A DNA stretch of 64,000 nucleotides from DASRFA01 sp035651755 (GTDB lineage Bacteria > Desulfobacterota > Binatia > UBA12015), in assembly GCA_035651755.1 (NCBI GenBank), contig DASRFA010000057.1:1-64000 (forward strand), written 5' to 3'. The notes under the pieces were generated by a model, which saw nothing but the letters and a program-made list of their open reading frames with translations, made no database searches and was not told the DNA's origin. The position numbers were made by a program, and so were the translations under genes. Shown piece after piece: positions 34,965-44,453 of this stretch; positions within the stretch are counted from its first letter, which is position 1, and the number at the start of each line of letters is the position of its first letter.

Positions 34965-35722
34965 GGCGCTTCCCCGCATTCCCGGTCGCCATCCTCGCGG
35001 CCTTCGCGGTCTGGGCGACGCTGCCGCCGTGCGCGGCCCACGCGGCCGCAGCGGGCGGCCCGCTCCTTTCGGTCGACCTCGGCGGCGAGAGCAGCCGGCT
35101 CGGGACCGGCATCGAGCTCGTGATCCTGTTCACGCTGCTCTCGTTCGCGCCCGCGCTCCTGATCGGCCTGTCGGCCTTCGTCCGGATCGCGATCGTGCTC
35201 GCGTTCCTCCGCCAGGCGGTCGGGACGCAGCAGATGCCGCCCAACCAGGTGGTCGTCGCGCTCGCCCTCTTCCTCACGTTCTTCGTGATGACGCCGACGT
35301 TCCGGCAGATCCACGAGTCGGCGGTCGAGCCCTACCTCGAGGAGAAGGCGACCGCGACCGAGGCGATCGCGAAGGGCTTCGTCCCGCTGCGCGCGTTCAT
35401 GCTGCGGCAGACCCGCCAGAAGGACCTCGCGCTCTTCCTCGGCATCGGCGGCCAGGATCGGCCGCAGACCATCGACGACGTGCCGGCCGAGGTCGTGATC
35501 CCGGCGTTCATGATCTCGGAGCTGAAGAGCGCGTTCCAGATCAGCTTCATGGTCTACATCCCGTTCCTCGTCCTGGACATGGTCGTGGCCGCGATCCTGA
35601 CCTCGATGGGCATGATCACGCTACCGCCGGTCCTCATCTCCCTCCCGTTCAAGCTCATGATCTTCGTGCTCGTCGACGGCTGGAACCTGCTCGTGAGCGC
35701 GCTCGTCAAGAGCTTCCACTGA
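34961..35722 (+). CDS. fliP: Flagellar export gate protein FliP
   Basis: 253 residues from a GTG overlapping the fliO stop. A cleavable signal peptide (ending PPCAAHAAA) precedes four transmembrane helices. Signature regions are FVRIAIVLAFLRQAVGTQQM, PPNQVVVALALFLTFFVMTP, FMISELKSAFQISFMVYIPF and SMGMITLPPVLISLPFKLM. It forms the core pore of the export gate with FliQ and FliR. Confidence 0.97.
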   Translation: MRRFPAFPVAILAAFAVWATLPPCAAHAAAAGGPLLSVDLGGESSRLGTGIELVILFTLLSFAPALLIGLSAFVRIAIVLAFLRQAVGTQQMPPNQVVVALALFLTFFVMTPTFRQIHESAVEPYLEEKATATEAIAKGFVPLRAFMLRQTRQKDLALFLGIGGQDRPQTIDDVPAEVVIPAFMISELKSAFQISFMVYIPFLVLDMVVAAILTSMGMITLPPVLISLPFKLMIFVLVDGWNLLVSALVKSFH

Positions 35723-35729
35723 GGCGCAC

Positions 35730-35999
35730 ATGAGCCCCGAATTCGTCCTCCAGCTCGGGCGGAACGCGCTCGAGATGACTCTCCTCCTCGCGGGGCCGGT
35801 GCTGCTCTTCGGCCTGGTCGCGGGGCTCGTCGTCGCGGTGTTCCAGGCGCTGACCCAGATCAACGAGATGACGCTCGTCTTCATCCCGAAGATCGCGTCG
35901 GCGGTGCTCGCGCTCGCGCTCTTCGGGCCGTGGATGCTGCAGAAGCTCATCAACTACACGACCGCCCTCTTCGAGGCGATTCCCGGAGTCACGCGGTGA
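35730..35999 (+). CDS. fliQ: Flagellar export gate protein FliQ
   Basis: 89 residues, two transmembrane helices, with LLLAGPVLLFGLVAGLVVAV, FQALTQINEMTLVFIPKIAS as in all FliQ proteins. The stop overlaps the GTG of fliR. Confidence 0.96.
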   Translation: MSPEFVLQLGRNALEMTLLLAGPVLLFGLVAGLVVAVFQALTQINEMTLVFIPKIASAVLALALFGPWMLQKLINYTTALFEAIPGVTR

Positions 36000-36793
36000 G
36001 CGGCCTGCACGACCTCGCGACGGCTGCGCCCGGCGCGCTCGCCGCGCTCGTGCTGGTCCTCGCTCGCATCGCGGGAATGATGGTGCTCGCGCCCGTCTTC
36101 GGCTCGCACGCGGTCGCGCTCCGGATCCGCGCCGCGTTCGCGTTCTTCGTGGCGGTGGTCGTGACGCCGGTCGTCGCGCCGCTTGCGCGCGACGTCGCCC
36201 TGCCCGCCACGAACGGCGCCCTCCTGCTCGCGATCGCCTGCGAGAGCGTGATCGGCTTCGCGATCGGCCTCGTCGGGCAGTTCCTGTTCGCGGGCGCTCT
36301 CCTCGCCGGCGAGCTGGCGGGCGTCGAGATGGGCCTCGGGCTCTCGGGTCTGATCGATCCGCAGTCGCAGGTGCGCACGACGCCGATCGCCGAGTGGCAG
36401 CAGCTCATGGCGCTCCTCGTGTTCCTGTCGGTCGACGGCCATCACGTGGTGCTGCGCGCGGTCGCCGACAGCTTCCACCGCCTGCCGCTCGGCGGCGCGG
36501 AGCCGTCCGGCGCCGGGCTCGCGCTCGCGATCCGGCTCGCGGGCGAGATCTTCGTCGTCGCGCTCAAGATCGCGTCGCCGGTCCTCCTCCTGGTCGTCCT
36601 CGCGAACCTCGCGATGGGGTCCCTCGCGCGGCTCATTCCGCAGATGAACGTGATGGCCGTCGGCTTTCCGGTGAGCGTCGGGGCCGGGCTCTTCGCGCTC
36701 GGGATCGCGCAGCCCACCGTCGTCCGGATCTTCGCGTCCGGCTTCAACGGCCTCGCCGGGGTTCTGTCCGGCGTCGTCGGCGCGCTCGGGTGA
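35996..36793 (+). CDS. fliR: Flagellar export gate protein FliR
   Basis: 265 residues from a GTG overlapping fliQ. Six or more hydrophobic helices, with VLVLARIAGMMVLAPVFGS, GELAGVEMGLGLSGLIDPQS and LARLIPQMNVMAVGFPVSVG. It completes the FliPQR gate. flhB follows 3 bp later, so the two are separate genes and not fused as in some species. Confidence 0.95.
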   Translation: MSGLHDLATAAPGALAALVLVLARIAGMMVLAPVFGSHAVALRIRAAFAFFVAVVVTPVVAPLARDVALPATNGALLLAIACESVIGFAIGLVGQFLFAGALLAGELAGVEMGLGLSGLIDPQSQVRTTPIAEWQQLMALLVFLSVDGHHVVLRAVADSFHRLPLGGAEPSGAGLALAIRLAGEIFVVALKIASPVLLLVVLANLAMGSLARLIPQMNVMAVGFPVSVGAGLFALGIAQPTVVRIFASGFNGLAGVLSGVVGALG

Positions 36794-36796
36794 GCG

Positions 36797-37867
36797 ATGG
36801 CCGAGATCGATCGCGAGAGCCGGACCGAAGAGCCGACCCCACGCCGCGAGGAGAAGGCGCGCGAGGAAGGCCGCGTCGCGCGCTCGGTCGAGCTCGGATC
36901 GTGCGCGGTGCTCCTGGTCGGCGCGCTCGTCGCGTCGTCCTCGGGACCGGGCGCGATGACGAAGCTGCGCGCGAGCATGACGTCCGCGCTCGGCGCGCTC
37001 GCGACCGACGACCTGACGCCGGCGCAGGCCGTGAGTGCGGTCGCGGGCGTCGGCGCGGTCGTCGCCGGCGTGGCGGGGCCGATCCTGATCGCGGTCGCAG
37101 CCGCCGGGCTCGTCGCGACGGTCGCGCAGATCGGCTTCGGCGTCTACCCGAAGCGGCTCCTGCCCGACTTCGAGCGCCTCTCGCCGTCGCAGGGCCTCGC
37201 CCGCATCTTTTCCGCCCGGGCGGCGGTCGAGCTCGTCAAGTCGGTCCTCAAGATCGCGCTCGTCGCCTGGATGACGTGGCGCTTCGTCGCCGGGGTGCAG
37301 GGCCGGCTGCCCGGGCTCGCGCTCAGCTCGCCGCGCGACATCGCCGAGAGCGCCGGGTCCGACGCGATCCGGCTCCTCCTCTGGATCTGCGCCGCCCTGG
37401 GCGCGATCGCGCTCGCGGACTACGCCATGCAGCGCCGCATGCATCGCCAGAGCCTCCGCATGACGAAGCAGGAGGTGCGCGAGGAGATGCGGCACGCGGA
37501 GGGCGATCCCAAGATCCGTCAGCGCCTGCGCCGCGCCTACCGCGACCTGACGGGCAACCGCATGCTCGCAGAGGTCGCGCGCGCGAGCGTCGTCGTGACG
37601 AACCCCGTCCACCTCGCGGTCGCGCTCCGCTACGACCCGGACGAGATGGCGGCGCCGCGCGTCGTCGCCAAGGGCGCGGAGTCGCGCGCGGAGCGCATCA
37701 AGCAGATCGCCCGACAGAACGGCGTGCCGATCGTCGAACGCCGCGCGCTCGCCCGCTCTCTCTTCCGGAGCGTCAAGGTCGGCGGCGAGATCCCGGCGGC
37801 GCTCTACCGCGCGGTCGCCGAGATCCTCGCCTACATCTACTCGCTGCAGGCGCAGAGGGGGGCCTAG
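36797..37867 (+). CDS. flhB: Export specificity switch protein FlhB (NPVH variant)
   Basis: 356 residues. The N-terminus ESRTEEPTPRREEKAREEGR is the usual FlhB opening; four transmembrane helices and a cytoplasmic domain follow. The autocleavage motif, normally NPTH, reads NPVH in ASVVVTNPVHLAVALRY. Asn and Pro, which carry out the cleavage, are kept. FlhB interacts with FliK to switch export from hook to filament substrates. Directly followed by flhA. Confidence 0.95.
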   Translation: MAEIDRESRTEEPTPRREEKAREEGRVARSVELGSCAVLLVGALVASSSGPGAMTKLRASMTSALGALATDDLTPAQAVSAVAGVGAVVAGVAGPILIAVAAAGLVATVAQIGFGVYPKRLLPDFERLSPSQGLARIFSARAAVELVKSVLKIALVAWMTWRFVAGVQGRLPGLALSSPRDIAESAGSDAIRLLLWICAALGAIALADYAMQRRMHRQSLRMTKQEVREEMRHAEGDPKIRQRLRRAYRDLTGNRMLAEVARASVVVTNPVHLAVALRYDPDEMAAPRVVAKGAESRAERIKQIARQNGVPIVERRALARSLFRSVKVGGEIPAALYRAVAEILAYIYSLQAQRGA

Positions 37868-37870
37868 CCC

Positions 37871-40015
37871 GTGCCGCAGGGCTTCGTCGCAGGGGTCCGC
37901 CGGATGATGTCCGGCGGCGAGGCGCTCATCCCGATCGCCTTCGTGACGGTCGTCGTGCTGATGGTCATCCCCATCCCGACGGCGCTCCTCGACCTCTTCC
38001 TCGCGCTCAACATCTCGCTCTCGCTGATCGTGCTGCTGCTCGCGATCTACACGCAGCGGCCGCTCGAGTTCTCGACGTTCCCGTCGGTGCTGCTCGTCCT
38101 GACGCTCTTCCGCCTGGCGCTGAACGTCGCGTCGACGCGCCTCATCCTCGGCCACGGCGCGGAGGGATCGTCGGCCGCCGGGCACGTGATCGAGGCATTC
38201 GGCAACTTCGTCGTCGGCGGCAGCTACGTCGTCGGGATCGTCATCTTCCTGATCCTGGTGACGATCAATTTCGTCGTCATCACCAAGGGCGCGGGGCGCA
38301 TCGCCGAGGTCGCGGCGCGCTTCACCCTCGACGCGATGCCCGGGAAGCAGCTCGCGGTCGACGCCGAGCTCAACTCCGGGCTTCTCTCGGAGCGCGAGGC
38401 GCGCGAGCGCCGGCGCGCGATCGAGGCCGAGGCCGACTTCTACGGCGCCATGGACGGCGCCAGCAAGTTCGTCCGCGGCGACGCGATCGCGGGCCTCATG
38501 ATCGCCGGGATCAACATCGTCGGCGGGCTCTTCATCGGGGTGGTGCAGAGCGGGCTCGGCCTGCGCGAGGCGGTCGAGATCTACACGACGCTCACGATCG
38601 GCGACGGGCTCGTGTCGCAGCTGCCCGCGCTCCTGGTGTCGACGGCGGCCGGCATCATCGTGACGCGCGCCGCCTCGGGCACCGACCTCGGGAGCGAGGT
38701 GACGTCGCAGCTCATGCTGAACCCGCGCGTCCTCGGGACGGTGGCGGCGCTGCTGATCGCGTTCGCGCTCGTGCCCGGCCTGCCGTTCCTCCCGTTCCTG
38801 GCGCTCGCGGCGGCCATCGGCGCGGTCGCGTACGCGACGCGCGACGCCGCGAAGCCGGGCGCCGCGGCGGGCGCGGAAGCCGCAGGCGATCGGGCGGACA
38901 AGGCGCCGAGCGCCGATCCCGCGCGCTCGCTCGCGCCGGCGCCGCTCGACCCGCTCGAGCTCGAGGTCGGCTTCGAGCTCGTCCCGATGGTCGAAGGGCC
39001 GGGCGGGGAGCTCGTCGAGCGCATCCGCAACCTGCGCGTGCAGCTCGGGCGCGAGCTCGGGATCGCGATCCCGCCCGTCCACATCCGCGACAACCTGCAG
39101 CTCCGGCCGAACGAGTATGCGATCCTCCTGCGCGGGGTCGAGATCGCACGCGCCGAGCTCCGGACCGGCTCCCTGCTCGCGATCAGCCCCGGCAACGCGG
39201 ACCCTTCGATCCCCGGCATCCCGACGCGCGAGCCCGCCTTCGGCCTGGACGCGCTCTGGGTCGCGAGCGGCGATCGCGAGCGCGCGGAGGTCGCGGGCTA
39301 CACCGTCGTCGACGGCTCGACCGTGGTCGTGACGCACCTGACGGAGGTCGTGCGCCGGCACGCGCACGAGCTGCTCGGCCGCCAGGACGTCCAGACGCTT
39401 CTCGACGGCCTCGCGAAGACGCACCCGAAGGCGGTCGAGGAGCTCGTCCCGCAGCTCTTGACGCTGGGCGGCGTGCAGAAGGTGCTCCAGAGCCTGCTGC
39501 GCGAGTCGGTCGGCGTGCGCGACCTCCTGACGATCGTCGAGACCCTCGCGGATCACGCGTCGGCGACGAAGGACCCGGTGGTCTTGACCGAGCACGTGCG
39601 GCAGGCGCTCGCGCGCTCGATCGTCCGCCGCTTCGTGGGCGAGAGCCGGACGCTCCACCTGGTGACCCTCGCGCCGCCCGTCGAGCGCCGCCTCGCCGAC
39701 TCGCTGCAGCGCGGCGAGGATGGGACCGTGCTCGCGGTCGAGCCCGGCCTCGCGCAGCGCCTGGTCGCCGGGCTCGGCGGGACGATGGAGCAGTTCGCGG
39801 CGCGCGGGCTCCAGCCCGTCCTGCTCTGCTCGGCCGCGCTCCGCCCGCACCTCCGGCGGCTCCTGGAGCGCTTCCTCTCCGGCCTCGCGGTCCTCTCGCC
39901 CGCGGAGATCCCGAGCACGGTCAAGATCCAGTCTCTGGGCGCGGTCGCCGTCGACGACGATGCCGCGCCCGTGCCGGCGGCCGTGTTCGGCGTCCGGCAG
40001 GAGCAGGCGGCCTGA
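37871..40015 (+). CDS. flhA: Flagellar export protein FlhA
   Basis: 714 residues from GTG. Eight N-terminal transmembrane helices (~20-330), the FHIPEP-type signature (GRIAEVAARFTLDAMPGKQL, AVDAELNSGLLSEREAR), and a C-terminal cytoplasmic domain (~360-700) that forms the docking ring for substrates and chaperones. An Ala-rich linker lies at ~325-350. The stop overlaps flhF (TGATG). Confidence 0.97.
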   Translation: MPQGFVAGVRRMMSGGEALIPIAFVTVVVLMVIPIPTALLDLFLALNISLSLIVLLLAIYTQRPLEFSTFPSVLLVLTLFRLALNVASTRLILGHGAEGSSAAGHVIEAFGNFVVGGSYVVGIVIFLILVTINFVVITKGAGRIAEVAARFTLDAMPGKQLAVDAELNSGLLSEREARERRRAIEAEADFYGAMDGASKFVRGDAIAGLMIAGINIVGGLFIGVVQSGLGLREAVEIYTTLTIGDGLVSQLPALLVSTAAGIIVTRAASGTDLGSEVTSQLMLNPRVLGTVAALLIAFALVPGLPFLPFLALAAAIGAVAYATRDAAKPGAAAGAEAAGDRADKAPSADPARSLAPAPLDPLELEVGFELVPMVEGPGGELVERIRNLRVQLGRELGIAIPPVHIRDNLQLRPNEYAILLRGVEIARAELRTGSLLAISPGNADPSIPGIPTREPAFGLDALWVASGDRERAEVAGYTVVDGSTVVVTHLTEVVRRHAHELLGRQDVQTLLDGLAKTHPKAVEELVPQLLTLGGVQKVLQSLLRESVGVRDLLTIVETLADHASATKDPVVLTEHVRQALARSIVRRFVGESRTLHLVTLAPPVERRLADSLQRGEDGTVLAVEPGLAQRLVAGLGGTMEQFAARGLQPVLLCSAALRPHLRRLLERFLSGLAVLSPAEIPSTVKIQSLGAVAVDDDAAPVPAAVFGVRQEQAA

Positions 40016-41136
40016 TGCGGCTTCGCCGGTTCACCGCCGCGACCGCCACCGAGGCGCTTCGCCGCGTCAAGGACGCGCTCGGCGACGACGCGCTCGTGCT
40101 GTCGACGCGCGCGACGCCGGAAGGCGCTGTGGAGATCACCGCGGCGGTCGATCCCGACCCGACGGGCCGCGGTCCCGCGGGACCGGACGCGGCCGACGCG
40201 GATCCGCGCCGAGCGGCGGCGCGCCGCGGCGCGGCGATCGCCGACCCCGTCGCGCTCGTCGCGCGCGCGACGAGCGGGGATCCCGCGGATCTCGCGCTCG
40301 TGCATCGCGAGCTCCGGCAGCTCAGCGCACGGGTCGCCGCCATCGACGCGCTCCTCGGCGACGGTGGCGCGCCGCTCGTCGAGCTCGGAGCTCGCGGCAG
40401 CGAGATCGCGCGGGCGCTCGAGTCGAGCGGCGTCGCGCGCCGGCTCGCGAGCCCGATCGCGGCGGACTTCGAGCGCGAGGTCGCGGAAGGCGAAACGCGC
40501 GGCGCGGCGCTCGCGCGGAGCCTCGCGCGCCACGTTCCACTCGCGTCCGGGCCCGCCCGCCGGGTCTCCGTCTTCGTCGGCCCGTCCGGCTCCGGCAAGA
40601 CCACCACGATCGCGAAGATCGCCGCCCTGCACGCGATGTCGGGCGATCGACCCGGGCTCGTGCTCGCGGACACGCATCGCGTGGGCGCGGCCGAGCAGCT
40701 CGGCGCGTTCGCGCGCGTCCTCGGCGTTCCGCTCCGCGCGGTGAGCTCCGCAGGCGAGCTCCGCGGCGCGCTCGACGAGCTCGCCGGGTGCAGCCCGGTG
40801 CTCGTCGACACCGCCGCATTCGCCGCCGACGACGTGCGCCGGCGCGAGGCCGAAGCGCTGATCGCGAGCGCCGGCGAGCCGGTCGAGGTCACGGCCGTCG
40901 TCAGCGCGACCACCTCGACGCGCGCCCTCGCGCGCGCCTGGGAAGCGATCCGCATGCTGGGCCCGGAGAGCTGTGCGCTCACCAAGATCGACGAGTGCGA
41001 CGAGCCGGGCGAGGCCTGCACGTGGCTCTGCGAGGCCGGCGTGGCGCTCCGCTGGCTCGCGAACGGTCCGGACGTCCCGGGAGGGCTCGTCCCCGCGAGC
41101 AGCGACGCGCTCGTGCGCCGCCTGGTGGCCGCTTGA
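40015..41136 (+). CDS. flhF: Flagellar placement GTPase FlhF (SRP-type)
   Basis: 373 residues. The N-terminal basic region (MRLRRFTAATATEALRRVKD) is followed by a variable middle and the SRP-type GTPase: P-loop FVGPSGSGKTTTIAKIAALH, ADTHRVGAAEQLGAFARV, G3 LVDTAAF (DTAG in most members) and G4 TKIDE. It sets flagellar number and position with FlhG. The DTAA variation at G3 is unusual but the catalytic Asp remains. Confidence 0.93.
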   Translation: MRLRRFTAATATEALRRVKDALGDDALVLSTRATPEGAVEITAAVDPDPTGRGPAGPDAADADPRRAAARRGAAIADPVALVARATSGDPADLALVHRELRQLSARVAAIDALLGDGGAPLVELGARGSEIARALESSGVARRLASPIAADFEREVAEGETRGAALARSLARHVPLASGPARRVSVFVGPSGSGKTTTIAKIAALHAMSGDRPGLVLADTHRVGAAEQLGAFARVLGVPLRAVSSAGELRGALDELAGCSPVLVDTAAFAADDVRRREAEALIASAGEPVEVTAVVSATTSTRALARAWEAIRMLGPESCALTKIDECDEPGEACTWLCEAGVALRWLANGPDVPGGLVPASSDALVRRLVAA

Positions 41137-41144
41137 GGACGACG

Positions 41145-42113
41145 ATGATCGGACACCGAACGACTGCCGGCCGGGCCGTGAACGGAGCCAAGGTGACGCG
41201 CCTTTCGCAGCGTGCGCACGAGCGGCGCGAGCCGCCGGCGCGTGCGCACGGCGAGGCCTTGCATCGAGGTCTTCCGCGCGCGGCGGCGCTCGGGACGCAC
41301 GCGCGGCGCGCCGCGCGGACGATCGCGGTGGCGAGCGGGAAGGGCGGCGTCGGAAAGTCGAACGTCGTCGCGAACGTCGCGATCGCGCTCGCGCGCCGCG
41401 GCCAGCGCGTGGTCGTGCTCGACGCGGACCTCGGGCTCGCGAACATCGACGCGCTTCTCGGCCTGGAAGTCCGGGCGACGCTGCGCGAGGTCCTCGCCGG
41501 GTCGTGCCGGGTCGCGGACACGATCGTCGAGGGGCCGGCGGGCGTCCGCTTCGTGCCCGCCGCGAGCGGCTACGAGGAGATGACGCGCATCACGCCGGAG
41601 CACGCGATGCGCCTCCTCGAGGAGTTCGAGGAGCTCGAGGCGGCGAGCGACTTCGTGCTCGTCGACACGGCCGCCGGCATCTCCGCGAACGTGCTCTTCT
41701 TCGCGGCCGCGGCGCACGAGGCGCTCGTCGTGCTGACGCCCGAGCCGACCTCGCTCACCGACGCGTACGCGCTCGTCAAGGTGCTCGCGACGCGCTACGC
41801 GGCGCGCCGCCTCGACGTGCTCGTGAACCTCGCGCGCGACCGCGCGGAGGCGGAGCGGACGTTCGGCCAGGTCGCGCGCGTCGCGGAGCGCTTCCTCGGC
41901 GTCGACCTCCGCTGGCGCGGCTGGGTGCCGTGGGACGCCGAGGTCGGAGAGGCGGTGCGACGGCAGCGCGCTCTGCTCGAGTTCGCGCCTGCGTCGCCGG
42001 CGGCGCGCGCGCTCGACGCGTTCGCCGCCGAGATCCTGCGCGTGCCGGCGGCGGACACGCTGCCGCCGGCGCTCCCGCTCTTTCGAGGGCTCGTCGAAGG
42101 AGGTGCCTCATGA
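41145..42113 (+). CDS. flhG: Flagellar number regulator FlhG (MinD-like ATPase)
   Basis: 322 residues. A ~60-residue basic N-terminal extension, which in FlhG contacts FlhF, precedes the deviant Walker A (IAVASGKGGVGKSNVVANV), VVVLDADLGLANIDALLGLE and FVLVDTAAGISANVLFF. It limits flagellar number by restraining FlhF. The stop overlaps the fliA start (ATGA). Confidence 0.93.
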   Translation: MIGHRTTAGRAVNGAKVTRLSQRAHERREPPARAHGEALHRGLPRAAALGTHARRAARTIAVASGKGGVGKSNVVANVAIALARRGQRVVVLDADLGLANIDALLGLEVRATLREVLAGSCRVADTIVEGPAGVRFVPAASGYEEMTRITPEHAMRLLEEFEELEAASDFVLVDTAAGISANVLFFAAAAHEALVVLTPEPTSLTDAYALVKVLATRYAARRLDVLVNLARDRAEAERTFGQVARVAERFLGVDLRWRGWVPWDAEVGEAVRRQRALLEFAPASPAARALDAFAAEILRVPAADTLPPALPLFRGLVEGGAS

Positions 42114-42943
42114 AATCGGCCGCGCAAAGCTACGCGCCCGCCGATCGCAAGCCCGACACCCTTCCGGCGGACCTCGACGAGGCGGTCCGGACGCATCTTC
42201 CGCTCGTCCGGCGCGTCGTCCGCCGGCTGGTCGCGATGAAGCCGCCGCAGGTGGAGGTCGACGAGCTCGTGAGCTGGGGCCTCGAAGGCCTGCTCGACGC
42301 GATCCGGCGCTTCGACGCGCGCCGCCAGCCTTCCTTCGAGGCCTACGCGCAGGTGCGCATCCGGGGCGCGATCCTCGACCGCCTGCGCGAGCTCTCGTGG
42401 ATGTCGCGCGGCGTGCGGCAGAAGGCGAGCGAGCTCGAGCGGACCTACCGCCAGCTCGAGCGCGAGCTCGGTCGCCCGGCGACCGAGGAGGAGGTCGCGC
42501 GCTCTCTCGAGATCCCGCTCGCCGAGCTGCACGCGCTGCTCGCCGACGTGGGCCGCGGGACGATGTCCGCGCTCGAGGACCTGAAGATCGACCCCGAGGC
42601 CGCGACGATGGCGGTCGAGGACGTGATCGACGGCATGACCTCCGACCCCGTGCAGGCGCTGCTGTCGCGCGAGCGCGTCGACCTCGTGGCGAAGGCGATC
42701 GCGCGCCTGCCCGAGAAGGAGCGCACGGTGATCGCCCTCTACTACCACGAGGGCATCACGATGCGGGAGGTGGGCGCGATCCTCGACGTGACGGAGTCGC
42801 GCGTGTCGCAGCTCCACTCGCAGGCGCTGCTCCGCCTGGGCGGCATGCTCGGCGAGCACTTCGGCGGCCCGAAGGACGACGAAGGCAGGAAGCGAACGAA
42901 GAGGGAGAGGGCGGAGAGGAGACGGACCGATGGCGACCGCTGA
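42110..42943 (+). CDS. fliA: Flagellar sigma factor sigma-28
   Basis: 277 residues. Region 2 VDELVSWGLEGLLDAIRRFD and AYAQVRIRGAILDRLRELSW, region 3 SRGVRQKASELERTYRQLER, and region 4 LPEKERTVIALYYHEGITMR EVGAILDVTESRVSQLHSQA are typical of FliA. GGAGG precedes the ATG. The anti-sigma factor FlgM is at 48541. Recognisable sigma-28 promoters precede fliC, flgM and motA. The C-terminal ~25 residues are a highly charged tail. Confidence 0.96.
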   Translation: MKSAAQSYAPADRKPDTLPADLDEAVRTHLPLVRRVVRRLVAMKPPQVEVDELVSWGLEGLLDAIRRFDARRQPSFEAYAQVRIRGAILDRLRELSWMSRGVRQKASELERTYRQLERELGRPATEEEVARSLEIPLAELHALLADVGRGTMSALEDLKIDPEAATMAVEDVIDGMTSDPVQALLSRERVDLVAKAIARLPEKERTVIALYYHEGITMREVGAILDVTESRVSQLHSQALLRLGGMLGEHFGGPKDDEGRKRTKRERAERRRTDGDR

Positions 42944-43562
42944 TCTGACCCCGTGGATCCAGCCGGGCCTGCACGCGCTCGTGGGCGTGCTGCTCGCGTG
43001 CGTGCTGTGGCGCCTCCGGCGCGATCCGGCGCGCGGCTGGGAGGAGCAGGAGGCGCGCCTGCGCGCGATCCTGGTCGAGCTGCGCGACCTCGCCGAGCAG
43101 GCCGAGACGCGCGCGCGCGAGCTCGACGAGCGGCTCGCAGCGCGCGCCGCGTCGCTCGAGGACCTGGTGCGCTCCGCCGAGATGCTGGCCGCGGTGCGAC
43201 GCCCCGCGCCGCACGGACGAGTCGCGTACGCGGCCGCGGGCGGGCGCCCGCGCCGGCAGGTCGCGGATGCCGGCCGGGCGGACGGCTCGGGCCGCTTCGT
43301 CGCGGAAGCAGCCGCCGGCACGACCGCCGTCGCGGCGCGTACCGAGGGCGACCCTGACGATCGCGCGGCGCGCGTGCGCGCCCTGTGCGAGGCCGGCGTG
43401 CCGCTGGAGGAGATCGCGCGTCGGCTCGGGCTGCCGCTCGCCGAGGCGCGCCTGCTCGCGGGCTGGGTGGCGGCGGCGCGCGCGGGCGGCGCCGGAGACG
43501 CGGAGTTCCGCCGCGGCGTCCGGACGGCCGCTGCGGGCGCCGGCGTCAAGGCGGCCGGTTGA
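42930..43562 (+). CDS. DUF2802/DUF6115-like membrane-anchored flagellar-cluster protein
   Basis: 210 residues. A single N-terminal transmembrane helix (HALVGVLLACVLWRL) is followed by a coiled coil (~35-85), an Ala/Gly-rich linker, and a C-terminal helix-turn-helix-like segment (VRALCEAGVPLEEIARRLGL PLAEARLLAG). This layout after fliA is common in flagellar clusters and is described only as a domain of unknown function. It overlaps fliA by 14 bp. Confidence 0.7.
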   Translation: MATADLTPWIQPGLHALVGVLLACVLWRLRRDPARGWEEQEARLRAILVELRDLAEQAETRARELDERLAARAASLEDLVRSAEMLAAVRRPAPHGRVAYAAAGGRPRRQVADAGRADGSGRFVAEAAAGTTAVAARTEGDPDDRAARVRALCEAGVPLEEIARRLGLPLAEARLLAGWVAAARAGGAGDAEFRRGVRTAAAGAGVKAAG

Positions 43563-43569
43563 GCGGGCA

Positions 43570-43596
43570 GGCGGAAATTCTTGCCGACCGGCGGAA
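43570..43596 (+). promoter_or_regulatory. Putative UAS for the flgF operon
   Basis: GGCGGAAATTCTTGCCGACC then GGCGGAA, the clearest direct-repeat-plus-palindrome form of the shared element. It lies about 55 bp before the sigma-54 promoter and directly after the previous stop codon. Confidence 0.6.
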
Positions 43597-43648
43597 CGCG
43601 CGATCCGGTGCGGCGCCGGAGAGCGCCCGCCGGCATTCCGGCAGCGTC

Positions 43649-43664
43649 TGGCACGACGCTTGCG
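43649..43664 (+). promoter_or_regulatory. Sigma-54 promoter of flgFGAHIJ
   Basis: TGGCACGACGCTTGCG: perfect TGGCACG at -24, TTGC at -12, GG-N10-GC. The leader is about 28 nt and contains AAAGGA before the GTG of flgF. Confidence 0.9.
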
Positions 43665-43702
43665 CCGCCTCCGTCGGTCGGCGGGTCTGAAAGGAACGCA
43701 CA

Positions 43703-44440
43703 GTGCAACAGGGCATCTATTCCACGGCGTCCGGCGCGCTCTCCGCGCTCCGGCGCCTCGATGCGATCGCGAACAACCTCGCGAACGCGAGCACGCCCGG
43801 GTTCAAGGCGCAGCTCGTGGTGCAGAACGCGGCGCAGACGTCGCGTGCGCCGCAGTCGCCGACGGTCGGGACCCCGATCAACCACAGCCATCTCCAGACG
43901 GACTTCACCCAGGGCGAGATCGAGAGCACGGGCGACCCGCTGAACGTCGCGCTCGCGGGGACCGGGTTCTTCGTCGTGTCCGGCCCGAACGGCGACCGCC
44001 TCACCCGGCGCGGCGCCTTCTCCCTCGACGGCGAGGGAACGCTGGTCGCGAGCCAGGGGCAGCACGTGCAGGGCGAGCACGGCGACGTCTCGCTGCAGGC
44101 GGCTCTGCGCGGCGGCGGCGCGATCGAGATCTCGAACGACGGCACGATCCGCGTCGGCGGCAACCGCGTCGACCGGCTGAAGATCGTGACGGTCCCCGAT
44201 CCGCAGGCGCTCGAGCGCGACGGCCAGACCGGCTTCGTCGCGCGCGGCGAGACGCCGGCCGAGGCGCCTCCGGGAACGGTCGAGGTGAAGGCGGGCGCGC
44301 TCGAGCGCGCCAACGTGTCGCCGATGCAGAACCTGGTCGCTCTGGTCGAGGCGACGCGCGGCTTCGAGGCCTACATGAACGCGGCGAGCCGTCTCGACGA
44401 CGCGACCGCGCGCGCGGTCAACGACATCGCACGGGTGTGA
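43703..44440 (+). CDS. flgF: Flagellar proximal rod protein FlgF
   Basis: 245 residues from GTG. The rod motif is LDAIANNLANASTPGFKAQL, core GTGFFVVSGPNGDRLTRRGA, and the C-terminus SPMQNLVALVEATRGFEAYM. It is paired with flgG 13 bp downstream. FlgF is a rod subunit between FlgC and FlgG. Confidence 0.93.
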   Translation: MQQGIYSTASGALSALRRLDAIANNLANASTPGFKAQLVVQNAAQTSRAPQSPTVGTPINHSHLQTDFTQGEIESTGDPLNVALAGTGFFVVSGPNGDRLTRRGAFSLDGEGTLVASQGQHVQGEHGDVSLQAALRGGGAIEISNDGTIRVGGNRVDRLKIVTVPDPQALERDGQTGFVARGETPAEAPPGTVEVKAGALERANVSPMQNLVALVEATRGFEAYMNAASRLDDATARAVNDIARV

Positions 44441-44453
44441 GGAGGACGAGGGG

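Noticed and set aside
35954..39850. 1298-codon minus-strand open frame opposite fliR-flhB-flhA
   Set aside because: Antisense to well-conserved export-gate genes, with no domain motifs; a composition artefact.
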